A stretch of 64,000 nt of DNA from positions 5,828,001-5,892,000 of the forward strand of contig JARUPY010000606.1 in NCBI GenBank assembly GCA_029817715.1. Reading direction: 5' to 3'. Both the position numbers and the translations under genes were made by a program. The DNA is from Melastoma dodecandrum (Eukaryota; Streptophyta; Magnoliopsida; Myrtales; Melastomataceae). The notes under the pieces were generated by a model. The model was not told where the DNA came from and did not search any database. It saw only the letters and a program-made list of their open reading frames with translations. The first letter of the stretch is position 1. The number at the start of each line of letters is the position of its first letter. Positions 44,596-57,000 of the stretch are shown here, piece by piece.

Positions 44596-44871
44596 AAAAT
44601 ATTTTCTTCTTGTAATACACGTTGTCCGAACAAATTGATATCATCAATACAAAAGTTGTCCATGTGATTAGAACAATTAAACTTGAAGTCCAATGTGTTG
44701 TGATTGAAATTAACAGCAGAGATTGATCTTTCAGCGTAATCTCTAGGTTTACTCTTCCTGTTGATATTTTTGTTTCCTTTTTTATGGAGTAGAGTTTCAA
44801 AACTTTTCTTGTCAAAATTATTAGTCCTCCTGGGAGTTTGCCTCCGTCGGAATTTCGATGAAGGAGCTTTG

Positions 44872-45897
44872 ATGACTGCAGACCGTAAACGGCTGGCGAA
44901 TTCCTGTTCGGAGGCCATACATTGTTGCAGAGGATTGCGAGCTATCAGGCAAATGGTGCATATAGTCCGGCGAAAGAACCTGAAGACGAAGATAAAAGCA
45001 AAGCCGACCTTGCATTCGATCTTGATGGCTGGATATAGCTGGGACGAAGCGCAGAGACATCGAATATTCCTCTTAGGATTGATTTCCTCTGGGTTGTTAC
45101 GTGAAGGACAGTCGGGCCAAGTTTCTCTTGACTTAGTACGAACTAATCATCGAGTTTCTAGGTTTGAAGATTCTAGTCGCCGCAGTGCAGGCATCCTCTG
45201 GCAGTCTACCGTATCGACCGCATCTCGGCGAATCTTGTCCAAATATCTCCGACGTGCATGGAAGGATGGCAGCGTCAAGATGATCGAGTTGATGAAAACA
45301 ATCAGGGGGGCGAATACCAAGAAGCTCCACCTGGTTCTTGACCTTGATAATACTCTGCTCCACTCGGTGAGAACAGATGAGATGTGGTGGCAGGATTATG
45401 ATGGGAAAGGACCGCAAGACTTTTACATGAGCGGCGAACGTCTGACGAAGTTGAGGCCGTTTGTGCTGGATTTCCTGCAGGAGGCAAACACCATGTTCAA
45501 TTTGTCAGTCTACACGATGGGAGTCAGGCATTACGGATGGCAGATGGTAAAGTTGCTTGATCTCGACGGTGCTTACTTCGGGAATAGGGTGATCACTAGA
45601 GAAGATTGCACTCAGAAAGGTCGAAAGAGCCTCGACGTAGTTCCTGCTGCGGAGTCCGACGTCATCATCATTGACGACCTCGCGGAAGTGTGGCCAGATC
45701 ATGGTCGAAACTTGATACGGATAAAGCCGTATAACTACTTCCCAACGGCGACAAAGACGGGGAAGGAAGACAACAAACGGGTTTTTCGGAAGATCCTGAA
45801 GAGGCTACGGAGAATCCACAACTGCTATATGTGGGCCGAATTAGGATTCGGAGGGACGAAAGATGTTAGGGTTCTGTTGCAATGTATTAAGCACTAA
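44872..45897 (+). CDS. FCP1-like CTD phosphatase, CPL4-related, copy 2 (no BRCT)
   Basis: Intronless frame with its first in-frame ATG at 44872 (341 residues). The C-terminal two thirds match copy 1: HLVLDLDNTLLHSVRTDEM, LTKLRPFVLDFLQEAN, NLSVYTMG, NRVITREDC, KSLDVVPAAESDVIIIDD and VWPDHG, ending at DVRVLLQCIK, again with no BRCT. The N-terminal ~140 residues are basic, lack the Cys cluster of copy 1 and match nothing I recognise. Translation may instead start at an internal Met just before the phosphatase domain (MIELMK). Tandem duplication of an intronless, truncated CPL4-type gene is the simplest origin. CTD phosphatase activity is inferred from the intact DxDxT and DD motifs. Confidence 0.78.
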   Translation: MTADRKRLANSCSEAIHCCRGLRAIRQMVHIVRRKNLKTKIKAKPTLHSILMAGYSWDEAQRHRIFLLGLISSGLLREGQSGQVSLDLVRTNHRVSRFEDSSRRSAGILWQSTVSTASRRILSKYLRRAWKDGSVKMIELMKTIRGANTKKLHLVLDLDNTLLHSVRTDEMWWQDYDGKGPQDFYMSGERLTKLRPFVLDFLQEANTMFNLSVYTMGVRHYGWQMVKLLDLDGAYFGNRVITREDCTQKGRKSLDVVPAAESDVIIIDDLAEVWPDHGRNLIRIKPYNYFPTATKTGKEDNKRVFRKILKRLRRIHNCYMWAELGFGGTKDVRVLLQCIKH

Positions 45898-46411
45898 AGG
45901 TTTTGAGTGCAGATCAATCAATGTGACATTGTTGATACCAAGTGATTTGGTTTCCATATACAACAGGGTTTTAGAACCGTAGGCAGATTATGTTTCTTCA
46001 TCTTTTCGTCCAGGAAAGATCATTGCTGGGTTCGAAGGGGAAGTCGCAGTGAATAGAAGGCCCGTGCCGTTGCGCTTTCTAATATTTTTCGACAGAGGAC
46101 GACAGACAAGTGCAGCAGTCGAGTCATTTTCCATTGTTAACCCAAAGTAACTAACTGGTTTAGAGCAAACTTTTCTTTCTGAGTAGCATTCTTCGTTTGC
46201 CAGGTGAATTCATCAGCGCATCGGAAACTAAACAAACGGGGATTCGGCGTTCATCCCGGAATGCGTCCATTTGCATATATATCGGAGCGACGAGCAAGCA
46301 ATGTATATGCTCTGTATAAACCAACAAACGAATGAAAAAATCGAAGCTAACTTCTTTAACTTTTTACAACGATCAGAAATTTGTTTCTCAATACTTGGCT
46401 TCCAGCCAATA
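45898..46411. other. convergent 3' flank between phosphatase copy 2 and the LIN-like gene
   Basis: No coding segment recognised. Confidence 0.5.
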
Positions 46412-49400
46412 TCAGAGTGGAATCCATCCCTGTTCATGAACAAAAGATTAAGCCGTTAGACGATTCGTACGCGATGAATGTTCTAATTGCTGGGAGTCCG
46501 TCCGAATCAGAACGCACCATAAGCGAGAAACACTGACTAACCTTGATTAGCCCGGCCTCTGTCCCGCATATGATCACATCATTTGCCGCCAGCAGGCTTG
46601 TAATCTTGCTCCCTGCTGATATCCTCCCCACTTTCTGCTGTGTTCCCCTCAACCAAATCTCCATGAAAAACATCGATGAATTCTAGTTAACGCCAGCGTG
46701 CGTTATGTGTGCTTGCGACCGTGTTGCGTAGTTGAATGGGAAAGAAATTTACTTGAAGAATGCTCGCGGAAGAACTGTAGTTGAGATAGAGGAAGTCCTC
46801 CACTACTGCCATTCCAGCCACACTTCCTCCTCCTCGACTTGTTATTTTGATCTCGGCTTCATGGTTCCTTCTCCATTGCTGCATGTTCCCTATTGAATTA
46901 GGCTAATCCATCCCCAAAACTCCGAGACGCGCTAACTATCGATCATCTTTCTTTACCTTGACGTTGGATCCTTCAATAACGGTACTTGCTGTGTATATCC
47001 AGTCTTTGTATCCGACGATAGAATTGATCGGCTTCTTCTGCATTGTCCAGATCTTGGACGGGGCCTTGATCTCCCGCTCTCTGTTGTTCGCGAAAGCTAT
47101 CTCCTGTATGCTCGAGTCCTTGCATCCTGCGTAGATCTTTCCGTGAACCACTGCCATGCTCTTTACTTTCTTCTTCTTACAGATTTCCTTAACCTTCCTC
47201 GACGAGTCAATAACCTGCAATATCAACCACGTCCATCGAAGATGTTCAGACATGTACAGAGGTTGTTACCGTTTATTATCATTCTCGAACCTTACCTTGA
47301 TCCCGGGAGCTTGTGTGATCACGAATATTAACTGGCCACATGAGTCCACGTTTCGAATTGGATCTTTTGTGGATATTACTTCCAGGCATTCCAGTTTCCT
47401 TCGGACCATCCTCCATACCCGAATGGTTTTATCGGCCGACCCGCTCAAAAGGCTGTCCCCATGGTGGAGCAGCGACAAACATGTCACTTCCTTGTTATGT
47501 TCCTTCTTGTCCAACACGAGCGTTGCCGACTGTCCTCTGATCTCCCACATCTGTGAATCACCATCAGTCAAGTCCTCAATTACCTTTTTCGACCTACATC
47601 TTCATCAATCGACTGCCTGAAATCCCTTACCTTTATCGATCCATCTGAATGTCCACTACATAGCAGGCCTTTATAATAGATGAGCGCATTCACCGTGCCA
47701 CCGCTGCTGTTGCCTGCCTCGAGGGTTTGCGTGTGAACGCATGAGATGCGCTGTTTGACAGGAAGATATAATAGGTAAGATGACTTGATTAAAACAGAGA
47801 AAAGATTACTGCAAGATAATACCAACCGATTTGTTCGGAAGATAGTAGTCGGCAACTCGATGAAGTTCCTCGGCCATCCAAGTGATACTGGAGAATCGCC
47901 TCAGTGACTCCCGCACTCCTTCCGAGAAATTAACGAGCTTCTGCTTACCTACACAATTAAAATGCATCTGCAAACTGCTACTTCGAAACATAATTTTAGT
48001 TGCAGAAATGACATAACAGAGTGGAATTATTACCTTTGCCGGAAGTATAGCTGTAGATGCACAAGCAACCCAGTAGCCGTTCTTCAATATCTACTCCAGG
48101 ATGCAGAAACTGCTCAAGTGCATCCAACAGAATCTCGCATGCCAAGTATCTCTGGTTGTGTGTTGCCCTAACGATTTCACATCCGATCCATGCAGCCACT
48201 GTAAGTGAGTCTCTCGAAACTCTCTTCGTCTTGCTGTTTAAGCCCTTCTCCAATGCTTTGAACACTATCTTCCCACTTGCAATCATGTTCCTCGCGACCT
48301 TGGTGGACCAGGGGTCTGTCTCCACATCCTGCATCAACACGGAAAATGGAACCTCAGTTTCACTAATAACATGAATGACTACTTCCGATGAACTTCACGA
48401 GGCATGGCCTACCGAAAGGCATTGGTCCTGCCAGTCAAAGTCCTTTATCATGTTCTGGTGAAACGGAGAGACTACTCCTGCCTTTTTGACTAGCCAAGCT
48501 ACCGTGTATGGTTCTCCCGTCCAGGCATACGTCCCTCCGAGATTTGCCAGAATAAATGAGGACAGTTGCTGTCTCGTAGGATCATCTTCTGATTCTAGGG
48601 ACTCAATCAAGACCTTCATTGCTTCTTCTCGATGTGCGCTTGAACCAGATGAGTTCTCCTGCTGACACAAGAAAGCGCATCTGATATTATGGATGACCAT
48701 TGATAGAGACGAGCACAAGCTACACGAAGTTTGTGAACTATGAATTACAAGTATATCCAGCTGAATCCACAGATTTGCGGCAAAGAGTTGAGCGTGTGGC
48801 TGCAAATGCTGGAGACCATGCATCAGTATGGTCGCAAGGCTGCCTCCTCCCTCTGTTTGTACCCGCTTCAACAGGGCGATTGCCGATGACCTTGGCATGC
48901 ACAGGATCTCGTGAAAGAATTCAAGCGCAATGGATTTCGCTCGAGTCTGGTTGCTTTGCAGTAGACTGATGAATGGAGCCACTGGAGTAACTTGCGAGAC
49001 ATATGACCTGCATTGCCCGTCGAACTGCATGCATTTCACAATTATGGTTGCCAAAGAGATGGATTCTTCAATGCCAGAATCCCTCGCAACGTCAAGCAGT
49101 TCATGAAGGACCCGGGGCGAGTTCAGTGCTTCGAGGTGCGTGCTGCTCGTGGCATTGTCAAATGCCGTGACCAGGACTTCTATTATCATGAGCGATGCGA
49201 CCGGCGGTGTCAGGATGAATCTCGTCGTGCTCTTGAGCTTGTAACTGCTCCAAGTGCAGACCACCTCAACGAGAGTCGGTAGAAGCTCCAGTGTCATGAT
49301 CTCATTTGGAGATGGCTTTATCAGGTAGATCAGAACCGCCGCTTCGTGCACATTCCTCTTCAGAGCGCTTGCCAGGTCACCTAACCGAAGCCCCTTCTTC

Positions 49401-51049
49401 TTTATATCACAAAGAACTGAGTTGTTCTCCGAGGCAATCGAAGCCAAAATCGATACTGACATTCGTATTACTTTATCTTCTTTCGAAGTCGAGATCGCCT
49501 TCAGCAGCTTCTCCAATAACACGTCCCTCAGCATGTTGAGCTTCATTCCCGTTTTGCTGTTCAACATCTCGTATAGAGCAGTGATTTCGAGAACAAACTC
49601 CTCGTCGAGCCGTCGGACTCCTTCGGAGAGGCACAATTTCGAAACTGCCTCCTCGAATATACCCATAAGGTCATACTCGGGGGACTTTTGGTACCGCGTC
49701 GAGTAACTCCTGAAGTTACTGCTCTTACGCTTTGGCTGGGACGTAGCAGTTATTTGATGGAAGAGCTCTGAGTCTCGTTCATGATGAAAACCGACTTCTC
49801 TTACGGACCTCGAGAACTTTCCAGAAACCATCTTGCTAATGTCGACTCCAGAAACCTTCTCGTATCTCTGGTGCTGCTGTGATAGGGATAAGGTCCGCTT
49901 ACAAATGGCTTTGCTCGATGTCGAGATCGGATACTTCCTGAAAGAGAATTAACAGCAAGTTTGAGAACGTTTGGAAGTGCAGAGAATCGATAAAGCCGAG
50001 AAATTTCAAGAGGCTTAACTGTGAATTATCTTCTTTGAATACAAAAGGCGAATCCGACTCTGGTTCCTCCAGAACATCGCAAAGGCGCTCGATTCTCGTG
50101 TTTTGATAGATATTCTCCACCTTGACCTGGGTGTTTGGAATTGCGTTGACGAGAACTTGGGCATAGTTCGAGAAGTCGCCCTTACAAGAATCTACGGGGA
50201 GGCAGTCCTCAATTTCATCGAAGCTGGAAGATTTGCCGCTAGTTGATTTGGCATCCCTGTACACCACAACCAGCGTCAAACTCTTCGCTGTAAGAGCGGC
50301 ACAAAGAATTGTACCATTAGTTCATAATGAACTTACTCCAAGAAGTCTGACTCGTCAGGCAACCACCGGGGAGTCTTGCCGTACAGCATCACCTGATAGT
50401 ACATCAACCGTCCCTTGTACTTCCTGGCCACCTCCTTCATTGCCGCACAACTCTCTTCTTCATTGATCCCGCCCTTAGGGATAGCTATTGAACGGAAGAG
50501 AAATTCGCAGAGGTCCGGGGCGACTACCTCCCGTGCCATCCTCGGTGAAACCAGGAGAGCCTGGAGGAAGTGCATTGCAACCTGCCAATCGTCCTTCTGC
50601 AGCTTCTTAACCATGGAGAGGTAAAAATACGACACGCTGATCAAATGGCCATTCTCCGTGCCGGTAGTCACCCCATCGAGCAACGCAGGAACCTGCAGCA
50701 TCCTCTCAGCATCAAGTAGTCTTGATGTGCGCTCCTCCGGCCACTTGGCACGGACCACTGCCTCGATCCCATCAATACCCCGGTACAGATTCGATAGTGC
50801 AGACCCATCAGAGAACTCCACGAAGTAATCATCTTCATCCTCGTTTTCCACCTCATCCCGTCCATTCCCGCCGAACATTGAGACACACGCCGCCCGCAGC
50901 TTGGCCCTCGAGCAGGGACTCGCCAGGAACTCCTGCACGAACCGATTGATAGAAACAACAACGACCCTCATCGATTCCATGTCCATTTTCTCAAACTCAG
51001 GCAAGGGGCTCATACAGGGCAGGGAGGTTCCCATTTCGGACTGCATCAT
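46412..51049 (-). CDS. LIN/CERBERUS-like ARM-WD40 protein without U-box
   Basis: A multi-exon minus-strand gene. The first exon (about 50340-51049) starts at an ATG and holds a helical LIN-type N-terminal region (INRFVQEFL, DAERMLQVPALLDG, YFYLSMVKKL). A second exon lies near 49.94-50.27 kb. The large exon near 48.40-49.9 kb encodes ARM-like helices and the LIN-typical GGTYAWTGEPYTVAWLVKKAG then DFDWQDQCL. Exons from 48.34 to 46.56 kb encode WD40 repeats (LLSGSADKTIRVWRM, LLCSGHSDGSIKVRDF). The last exon appears to be an 18-bp microexon (46412-46429, GWIPL and stop) after AGLIK. Legume LIN is a U-box E3 ligase needed for rhizobial infection. Here no U-box motif (PPKDFVCPI type) is seen, so ligase activity is doubtful and a scaffold role is more likely. 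Confidence 0.85.
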
Positions 51050-52446
51050 CGTCTGTGGCTCAAGTCCGCCGTCTCATCATAGGGGATAAGGCGGGGGATG
51101 GATTACGGAAGATTCTTGCATAACAGTGTGTCTCTCGTGAGCCTCTGTTGTTGGAGTTAGGCTTGGAGTTTTGGTTCTTCTTACAGGGAGGGGAAATTGA
51201 CAAAACAGAGGAAGTTCTGGTCCCCGAGGTCGAGGGAGGACAATCGTGTCTTCCTCGTTCAGGACAAATAAACTTTTTAGGGAGAGAAAGTAGACAACAT
51301 CAATTCCCTTATCATTCAATCATACAGAAAATTATTCCAGTAAAAGACAGTAACATCAACATTCAAGCTGAAGAATTAGAGCTAGTAACCTGAATAACTG
51401 GGATGATAGTGGAGGTCCTTATCTTTCTTGGGAACTCATGCTATAATTAGAAATGATATCGAGCATACTAGAAATTCGTATACATGTAGGGGCTAAGGTG
51501 CTATTTACGTATAGTATCCATGACATTATTATTTCGACGCGTGCTTGCTGTAGACGGAGTATCTATACATAGCTGAATCATACATTACTAAACTACAGAA
51601 TTACAGAGACGTGGCCATCCTCTTGCAGCATGTGTTGATCTTCACTCCGAGCCAGCTTGCGAGTGGCATGCCGTGGCAGTCCAGGTACGAGTGAGGGCCC
51701 TGAACCTTTGCAAGCACTGACATTCCTTGAAATCATGATCAGCAAGTGCCAAGGTACCCAATTTTCAAGCGAAATGCAGGAGGATTCCGGTCCTGAATCC
51801 AGATAAAAACGATTGTTTGGTGAGATGCATGGTCTAAGGTAAAACAAGTCACTTCAGGGGGAAAGAAGCGATATCCGTGATAGAGAGAGCAAGAGGATCG
51901 GGATCACCCAGCTGGCATCACCGAAACTAAAGGATATACTGACAAGTGACAGCTGATGCAAACTCAATGACATAGCCCCACAAACATCAAGAAGCAACCA
52001 ACAAGCTAAGAAATTTTAATACTGAGCAGTTGCATGTACTGGTAATGCAGATGCTCTATGACAACTGACAATTCGCAACCTCGCGTTATTCGTTTTGTTA
52101 CTTCCATCTAGTCAGTAGGCTGATCCGCCACTCACTACAAGACATGCGAATATCAAGGTATCGATAAACTCAAATAAACCATGACAACATTAATCAGCAA
52201 GTGCATGGCCAGACAACAGCATTCTTTCGTAATCAACAATTTCCTTCAAAGTGTCAAGGGATGCACAGTTTCTATTTGAACAGGTTTGGTCTAATATCTT
52301 TGACCCGACTTCACATTCTTTCGATGATGTAGGTTAGCACCATGAGGAACAACCAAACTGACACTAGAATAACTTAATCGTGAAGTGAATCACGCATGGT
52401 GAGAAAAAATATTGGCATTTGATTCTATTGAAACAGGAGCTTACTA
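51050..52446. other. intergenic between LIN-like and J-protein genes
   Basis: Promoter side of the LIN-like gene and 3' flank of the J-protein gene. An 84-codon minus-strand frame at 51593-51847 has no family signature. Nothing else recognised. Confidence 0.4.
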
Positions 52447-53529
52447 TCATGTGAAACCGAGGATTTGCAGCTTATCGCAGTGGGGTGTGGGCAGATTTCG
52501 ACTCCACTGCCTCCTCTGCCTTTCCACATGACAATAACGCCCGAGCATATGCTTGTAATCCTTGATCACGTTATCCTCGATGTCCGCCCGAGCAGGGGTT
52601 CCCAGAGGATAACTACTATCAAACTGTGCCGTCTTGACAAAAAACTCCACAGCATGCTTCTCGGTTGTCCTGGCGACATGGTACATGTGATTCCTCACCA
52701 AGGAGTACTCCTGCTCCATGGAAGGCAAATACGCTAGCAGCACTATGATCAAGAATGGCAGCAGCTGCAGAATCAACAGGAAACTAAGCCCATTGAAAAC
52801 TGATCCCTCACTAGGCTGAGCCATCGTCGCCGCCCTTGCCCGGTAAACCCTGGAAGACCTAAACAAGTTCTCCTGCCCGAAGAACGCCTTGAATAGCTCG
52901 TCCGGATCTAAATCTTCGTCGAACAAATCCTGAGCCGTCCTCCTCCGCCTTGTCGTCCTCCAAAAACCATACTGATACTGGCCCCCATTGCCGTACCCAT
53001 TATCATCAACTGTCCCAGACAGATCATACTGCCTCCTCAAATCCACATCGATCAAGCACTTAAACGCTCGGGAAACCTTCTTGAATGCCTCCTCAGACCC
53101 TGGAGCGTTATTCTTATCAGGATGGACCTTCAACGACAACTTCCGGTATGACCTCTTCACCTCCTCTTCAGAACAACTCCTCTCCAACCCCAATATCTCG
53201 TAATAATCACTCGCCCGCTTAATCCTCCCGACCAATTCCATATGCTCCTCGCCGTATCCCCTCGTGGAACTGCCCGCCCCATTGTCGGACCCCTTCGTTC
53301 CATCCCCGACCCTAGTTCCCTCCAAATTGTTGAACTTTCCACCTGCCGGGCCATCATCCGCATGGGAATTCAGTTTCTCGCACGAATCCAACAGCTTCTC
53401 AACGTCCAGGTTGCGATTCAGGCGCCTGGCAAGACGGATGAAACGCAAGGCGCGGTCTTTGTTCCCCGATGAGATTGCCTCTTGGGCTAAGCTAACGCAC
53501 CTCAAGGCCTCATCTTTGTTGCTTTCCAT
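52447..53529 (-). CDS. membrane-anchored DnaJ protein (DNAJB12/ATJ49 type, DUF1977)
   Basis: Intronless frame of 360 residues from the ATG at 53529. The upstream in-frame ATG at 53640 would add 37 residues without family similarity, while MESNKDEALRC is the usual N-terminus. Residues 1-55 form the tetratricopeptide-like AEEAI/AKRL region. The J domain spans 108-172 with HPD at 136-138. A basic RTTRRRR linker and acidic DLFDEDLDPDELF follow. A single membrane helix is at about 249-268 (FLLILQLLPFLIIVLLAYL), then the DUF1977 domain to the C-terminus (VIKDYKHML, LPTPHCDKL). Relatives sit in the ER membrane with the J domain in the cytosol, stimulating Hsp70 in membrane protein quality control. 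A Copia element starts about 370 bases upstream. Confidence 0.94.
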   Translation of the reverse strand: MESNKDEALRCVSLAQEAISSGNKDRALRFIRLARRLNRNLDVEKLLDSCEKLNSHADDGPAGGKFNNLEGTRVGDGTKGSDNGAGSSTRGYGEEHMELVGRIKRASDYYEILGLERSCSEEEVKRSYRKLSLKVHPDKNNAPGSEEAFKKVSRAFKCLIDVDLRRQYDLSGTVDDNGYGNGGQYQYGFWRTTRRRRTAQDLFDEDLDPDELFKAFFGQENLFRSSRVYRARAATMAQPSEGSVFNGLSFLLILQLLPFLIIVLLAYLPSMEQEYSLVRNHMYHVARTTEKHAVEFFVKTAQFDSSYPLGTPARADIEDNVIKDYKHMLGRYCHVERQRRQWSRNLPTPHCDKLQILGFT

Positions 53530-53901
53530 CGCCCGAATGGCAAAACCCAGAAAACCCAATCCGGAAAAACCACCACCAATTCCACTCCCAACAACAAAAA
53601 AGGAGAAAAATAAAGATGTATCTTTACGGATCAAACCCAAGTAGGATACCTGGGCGTCGATGCAGTGGATTCGATTTGGATTGAACTTGAGAGGAGAATG
53701 CGGGAATCAGACGGGAAGTCATGGCCTGGTCTTCGCTGCTTCTGCCGCCTCCGCCACCATCGCCATCGCCACTGCCGCGGCCTTCAATCCTTGGGATTAA
53801 CAAAAAAGGAAAATTGTACTTGTTTTTTTTTTGTAAGAGAATTTTATTGTCGGCAGAAAATGGGAAAATAAATGTAAGGAAATTAAAAGCTTCGAAAGCC
53901 A

Positions 53902-54019
53902 TGTCAGCAGCCAATACAGAACCACAAGAACGGAGGTGGTGAAGCAGCTGAGAAGAAGAAGAAGAAGCTGGGTTAATAATGAATTTGGAGGACTTAGAGA
54001 AGGAGGCCAGCTCATTACG
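53902..54019 (+). repeat. left LTR segment of the Copia element
   Basis: 118 bases matching 57830-57946 with about seven mismatches. Contains the (AAG)n tract also seen in the right copy. Homology stops at CTCATTAC. Confidence 0.7.
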
Positions 54020-54036
54020 CAGGAGAAACACCCGTT

Positions 54037-57000
54037 ATGGCCGCAGCTTTGCGAACACAGAAGGATGAGCATATTCCTAAAGCGATGTTGATTGATAACA
54101 GGGCTGATAGAGTTAATTGGGAACGTGAATATTGTGGAAACAAAGGCCATTTAAAGGACAAGTGTTTCTATTTGGTGGGTTTTCCACCAAGTACTAGGTC
54201 TGGAAGAGGAAGGTTTAACTTCCCTGGAAGAGGAAGGTTTGTAGGAAGAGGACGTTATGGTGGAGGTTTTGGTGGTAGATTCACTAATGAGACTGGAAGA
54301 AGGAATATAAACACGCTGAGTGCAGGAGTTGAGGAAAATAAAGCAGAATCAGTGGCAACACACCTTGGTCTTTCGAAGGAGCAGGTTCAAAGGCTCTTGG
54401 CAATGCTTGATGTGGGACCTTCTAGCAAGGGAGTGCCTGAGGTTCTCCAAGGACATGACAAAGACTATCAGGCCGCAGTAAATAATACCCCTTTCTCACA
54501 TTCTTCCTCTGGTAAAACCCTTACTCACCACAACATCCTTTCTGCTTTGAAATTGAAAACACAAAATCATCAAAAAGCTCATTGGTATCTGGACACTGGT
54601 GCAACTGACCATGTTGTTTCAGATTTAGCCTTGTTTGATTCCTTTATTGAACTTCAACCTCCTTTACAGATCCAACTTCCAAATAACAGCAAAGTCCTTT
54701 CTACACATGTTGGAATAGTTACACTCAACAGCAAGTAATTTCACTCAATAGTTCCATCATTTTAATTCAATTTGGTTTCAGTCAGTAAGTTAATTTCAGA
54801 AAAGAAACTGTCTCATTTTCTTACAAAATCATTGTCTTATACAAAACTTGGAAATCTGGAGTATGATTGGACATGCTGAGACAAAAGATGGGCTGTTTCG
54901 AATAGAAGAAATGCCAACATATGAAGGTGCCTCTCCTCAAATTAGGAAGTTGACTGCTGTAGATAAAGAGATCACACATCAGTTAAACTTAGCTGGAAGC
55001 CTAGCACAGAAACAAACCTTAGATGAATTTGACTTATGGCACTTACGATTAGGACGTGTGTCTTTAGAGAAGGGCAAAACTTTACAACTCTTAGACCCTT
55101 CAATCAGTTTTTTACAACAAAATGCTTGTTATGTTTGTCATCACTCAAAACAGAAGGGATTACCCTTTCCTTCAAGTGTTAATCGCGCTGAGTGTGCTTT
55201 TGACTTAATACATTGTGACATTTGGGGCCCTTATTCACAACTTGCTATAGGAGGATTTCGTTACTTTCTAACTATAGTAGATGATCACACTCGAGTTACC
55301 TGGGTCTATCTTATGCGTCACAAATCAGAAACCAGAAAATTAATCCAACAGTTTTGTAGTTTTGCTCAAACACGGTTTATGCATCCTGTGAAAGTCATAA
55401 GAAGTGATAGTGGATTGGAGTTTTTACAGCCAGATTACTATGGGAGTCATGACATTATACACCAGAGAACATGTGTGGAGAGCCCCCAACAAAATGGCAT
55501 AGTTGAAAGGAAACACCAACACGTTACAGATGACTAGGTCATTGTTATTTCAGGCCAATCTACCATTAGAATTCTGGGGATATGCTCTGCTTACTGGCGT
55601 ATTTCTCATTAACAGATTGCCAACAAAATTATTGTTCAACAAATCACCCTATGAAACACTATTTCTTAAACCTCCTGACTATAAAAATTTGAGAGTTTTT
55701 GGGTCTCTTTGTTTTGCTTACACTCTAACACAAGGTAGAAGAAAAATGGATACAAGAGCTCGAAACTTTATCTTTGTTGGTTATCCTTTCGGTATCAAAG
55801 GCTATTATGTATATGATCTTGAATTGTGTGAGGTTTTTGGAACCAGGGATGTAGTTTTTCATGAATTCATCTTTCCATTTCAACTTTCTAACAAAGTGTC
55901 AGTAGAGCATCCTATAGTTTTGCCTATTCCCACTTCAGATGTTGAAATTTCTGTTTATAGTACAGCAGATCTATTTCCTACCCCACAATCTACCTCTAGT
56001 GAAGATACAGTTGTACTACATTCAGATGAAATAGAAAATATTGATGCATCTCTTACTAATTTGAGGAGAAGTACCCGAGTTAAGAAGCCACCAGGCTATC
56101 TGCATGACTATCATCACAGCTTATCTGTTGTCCCTGCAGGACAATCCTCTTCTGCAGGTCAATTACTTCTTCACTCACTCCAACCACTACACCTTTATAC
56201 CCGATTGAACCTTATGTTTCTTATCACAAATTGTCTCCCTCTTTTCGAGTCTTTTTACTGTCCTTGGAAGATAACTATGAACCTTAGACATATCACCAAG
56301 CGAAAGGGATTTCACATTGGGAAGAAGCTATGGCAGTTGAGCTTGCAGCTTTGAAAGATAACCACACATGGGATATTGTTCTTCTACCACCTAATAAACG
56401 AGCCATTGGATGCAAATGAGTTTACAAAGTTAAACTAAAGGCTGATGGAAGTGTTGAGCAATACAAAGCACGACTGGTTGCGAAGGAATATACTCAATGT
56501 GAGGGCATTGATTTTCATGATACCTTTAGTCCGATTGCGAAACACACTTCTGTCCGGACTTTCTTTGCTCTAGCAGTTATAAGAGGATGGATATTGAGAC
56601 AGTTTGACATTCATAATGCATTTCTTAATGGAGAGTTGCAGGAAGAAGTCTATATGCACGTTCCTCCAGGATTTTTCATCCAGGGGGAGTGTGAGAAGAG
56701 AAATGTAGTTTGCCGGCTTAGAAAGTCGTTATATGGTCTCAAACAAGCATCGAGGCAATGGAATCAAAAGCTGACAGAGTGTCTGTTGTCTGGTGGATTT
56801 CATCAGTCCAAGGCGGATTATTCTTCATTCACTAAAGATGATGATGCAGGTTTCGTAGCTGTCTTGATCTATGTTGATGACTTTGCTGTGGCAGGCTCAA
56901 ATATGGAAGTAATAGCAAGTCTGAATTCATTCCTACAGCGACACTTTAAGGTTAGAGATCTTGGTGACCTGAAGTTCTTTCTTGGCTTGAAAATTGCGAG

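Noticed and set aside
53264..53644. 126-codon plus-strand frame overlapping the J-protein gene
   Set aside because: Antisense shadow of a strongly conserved J-domain coding sequence.
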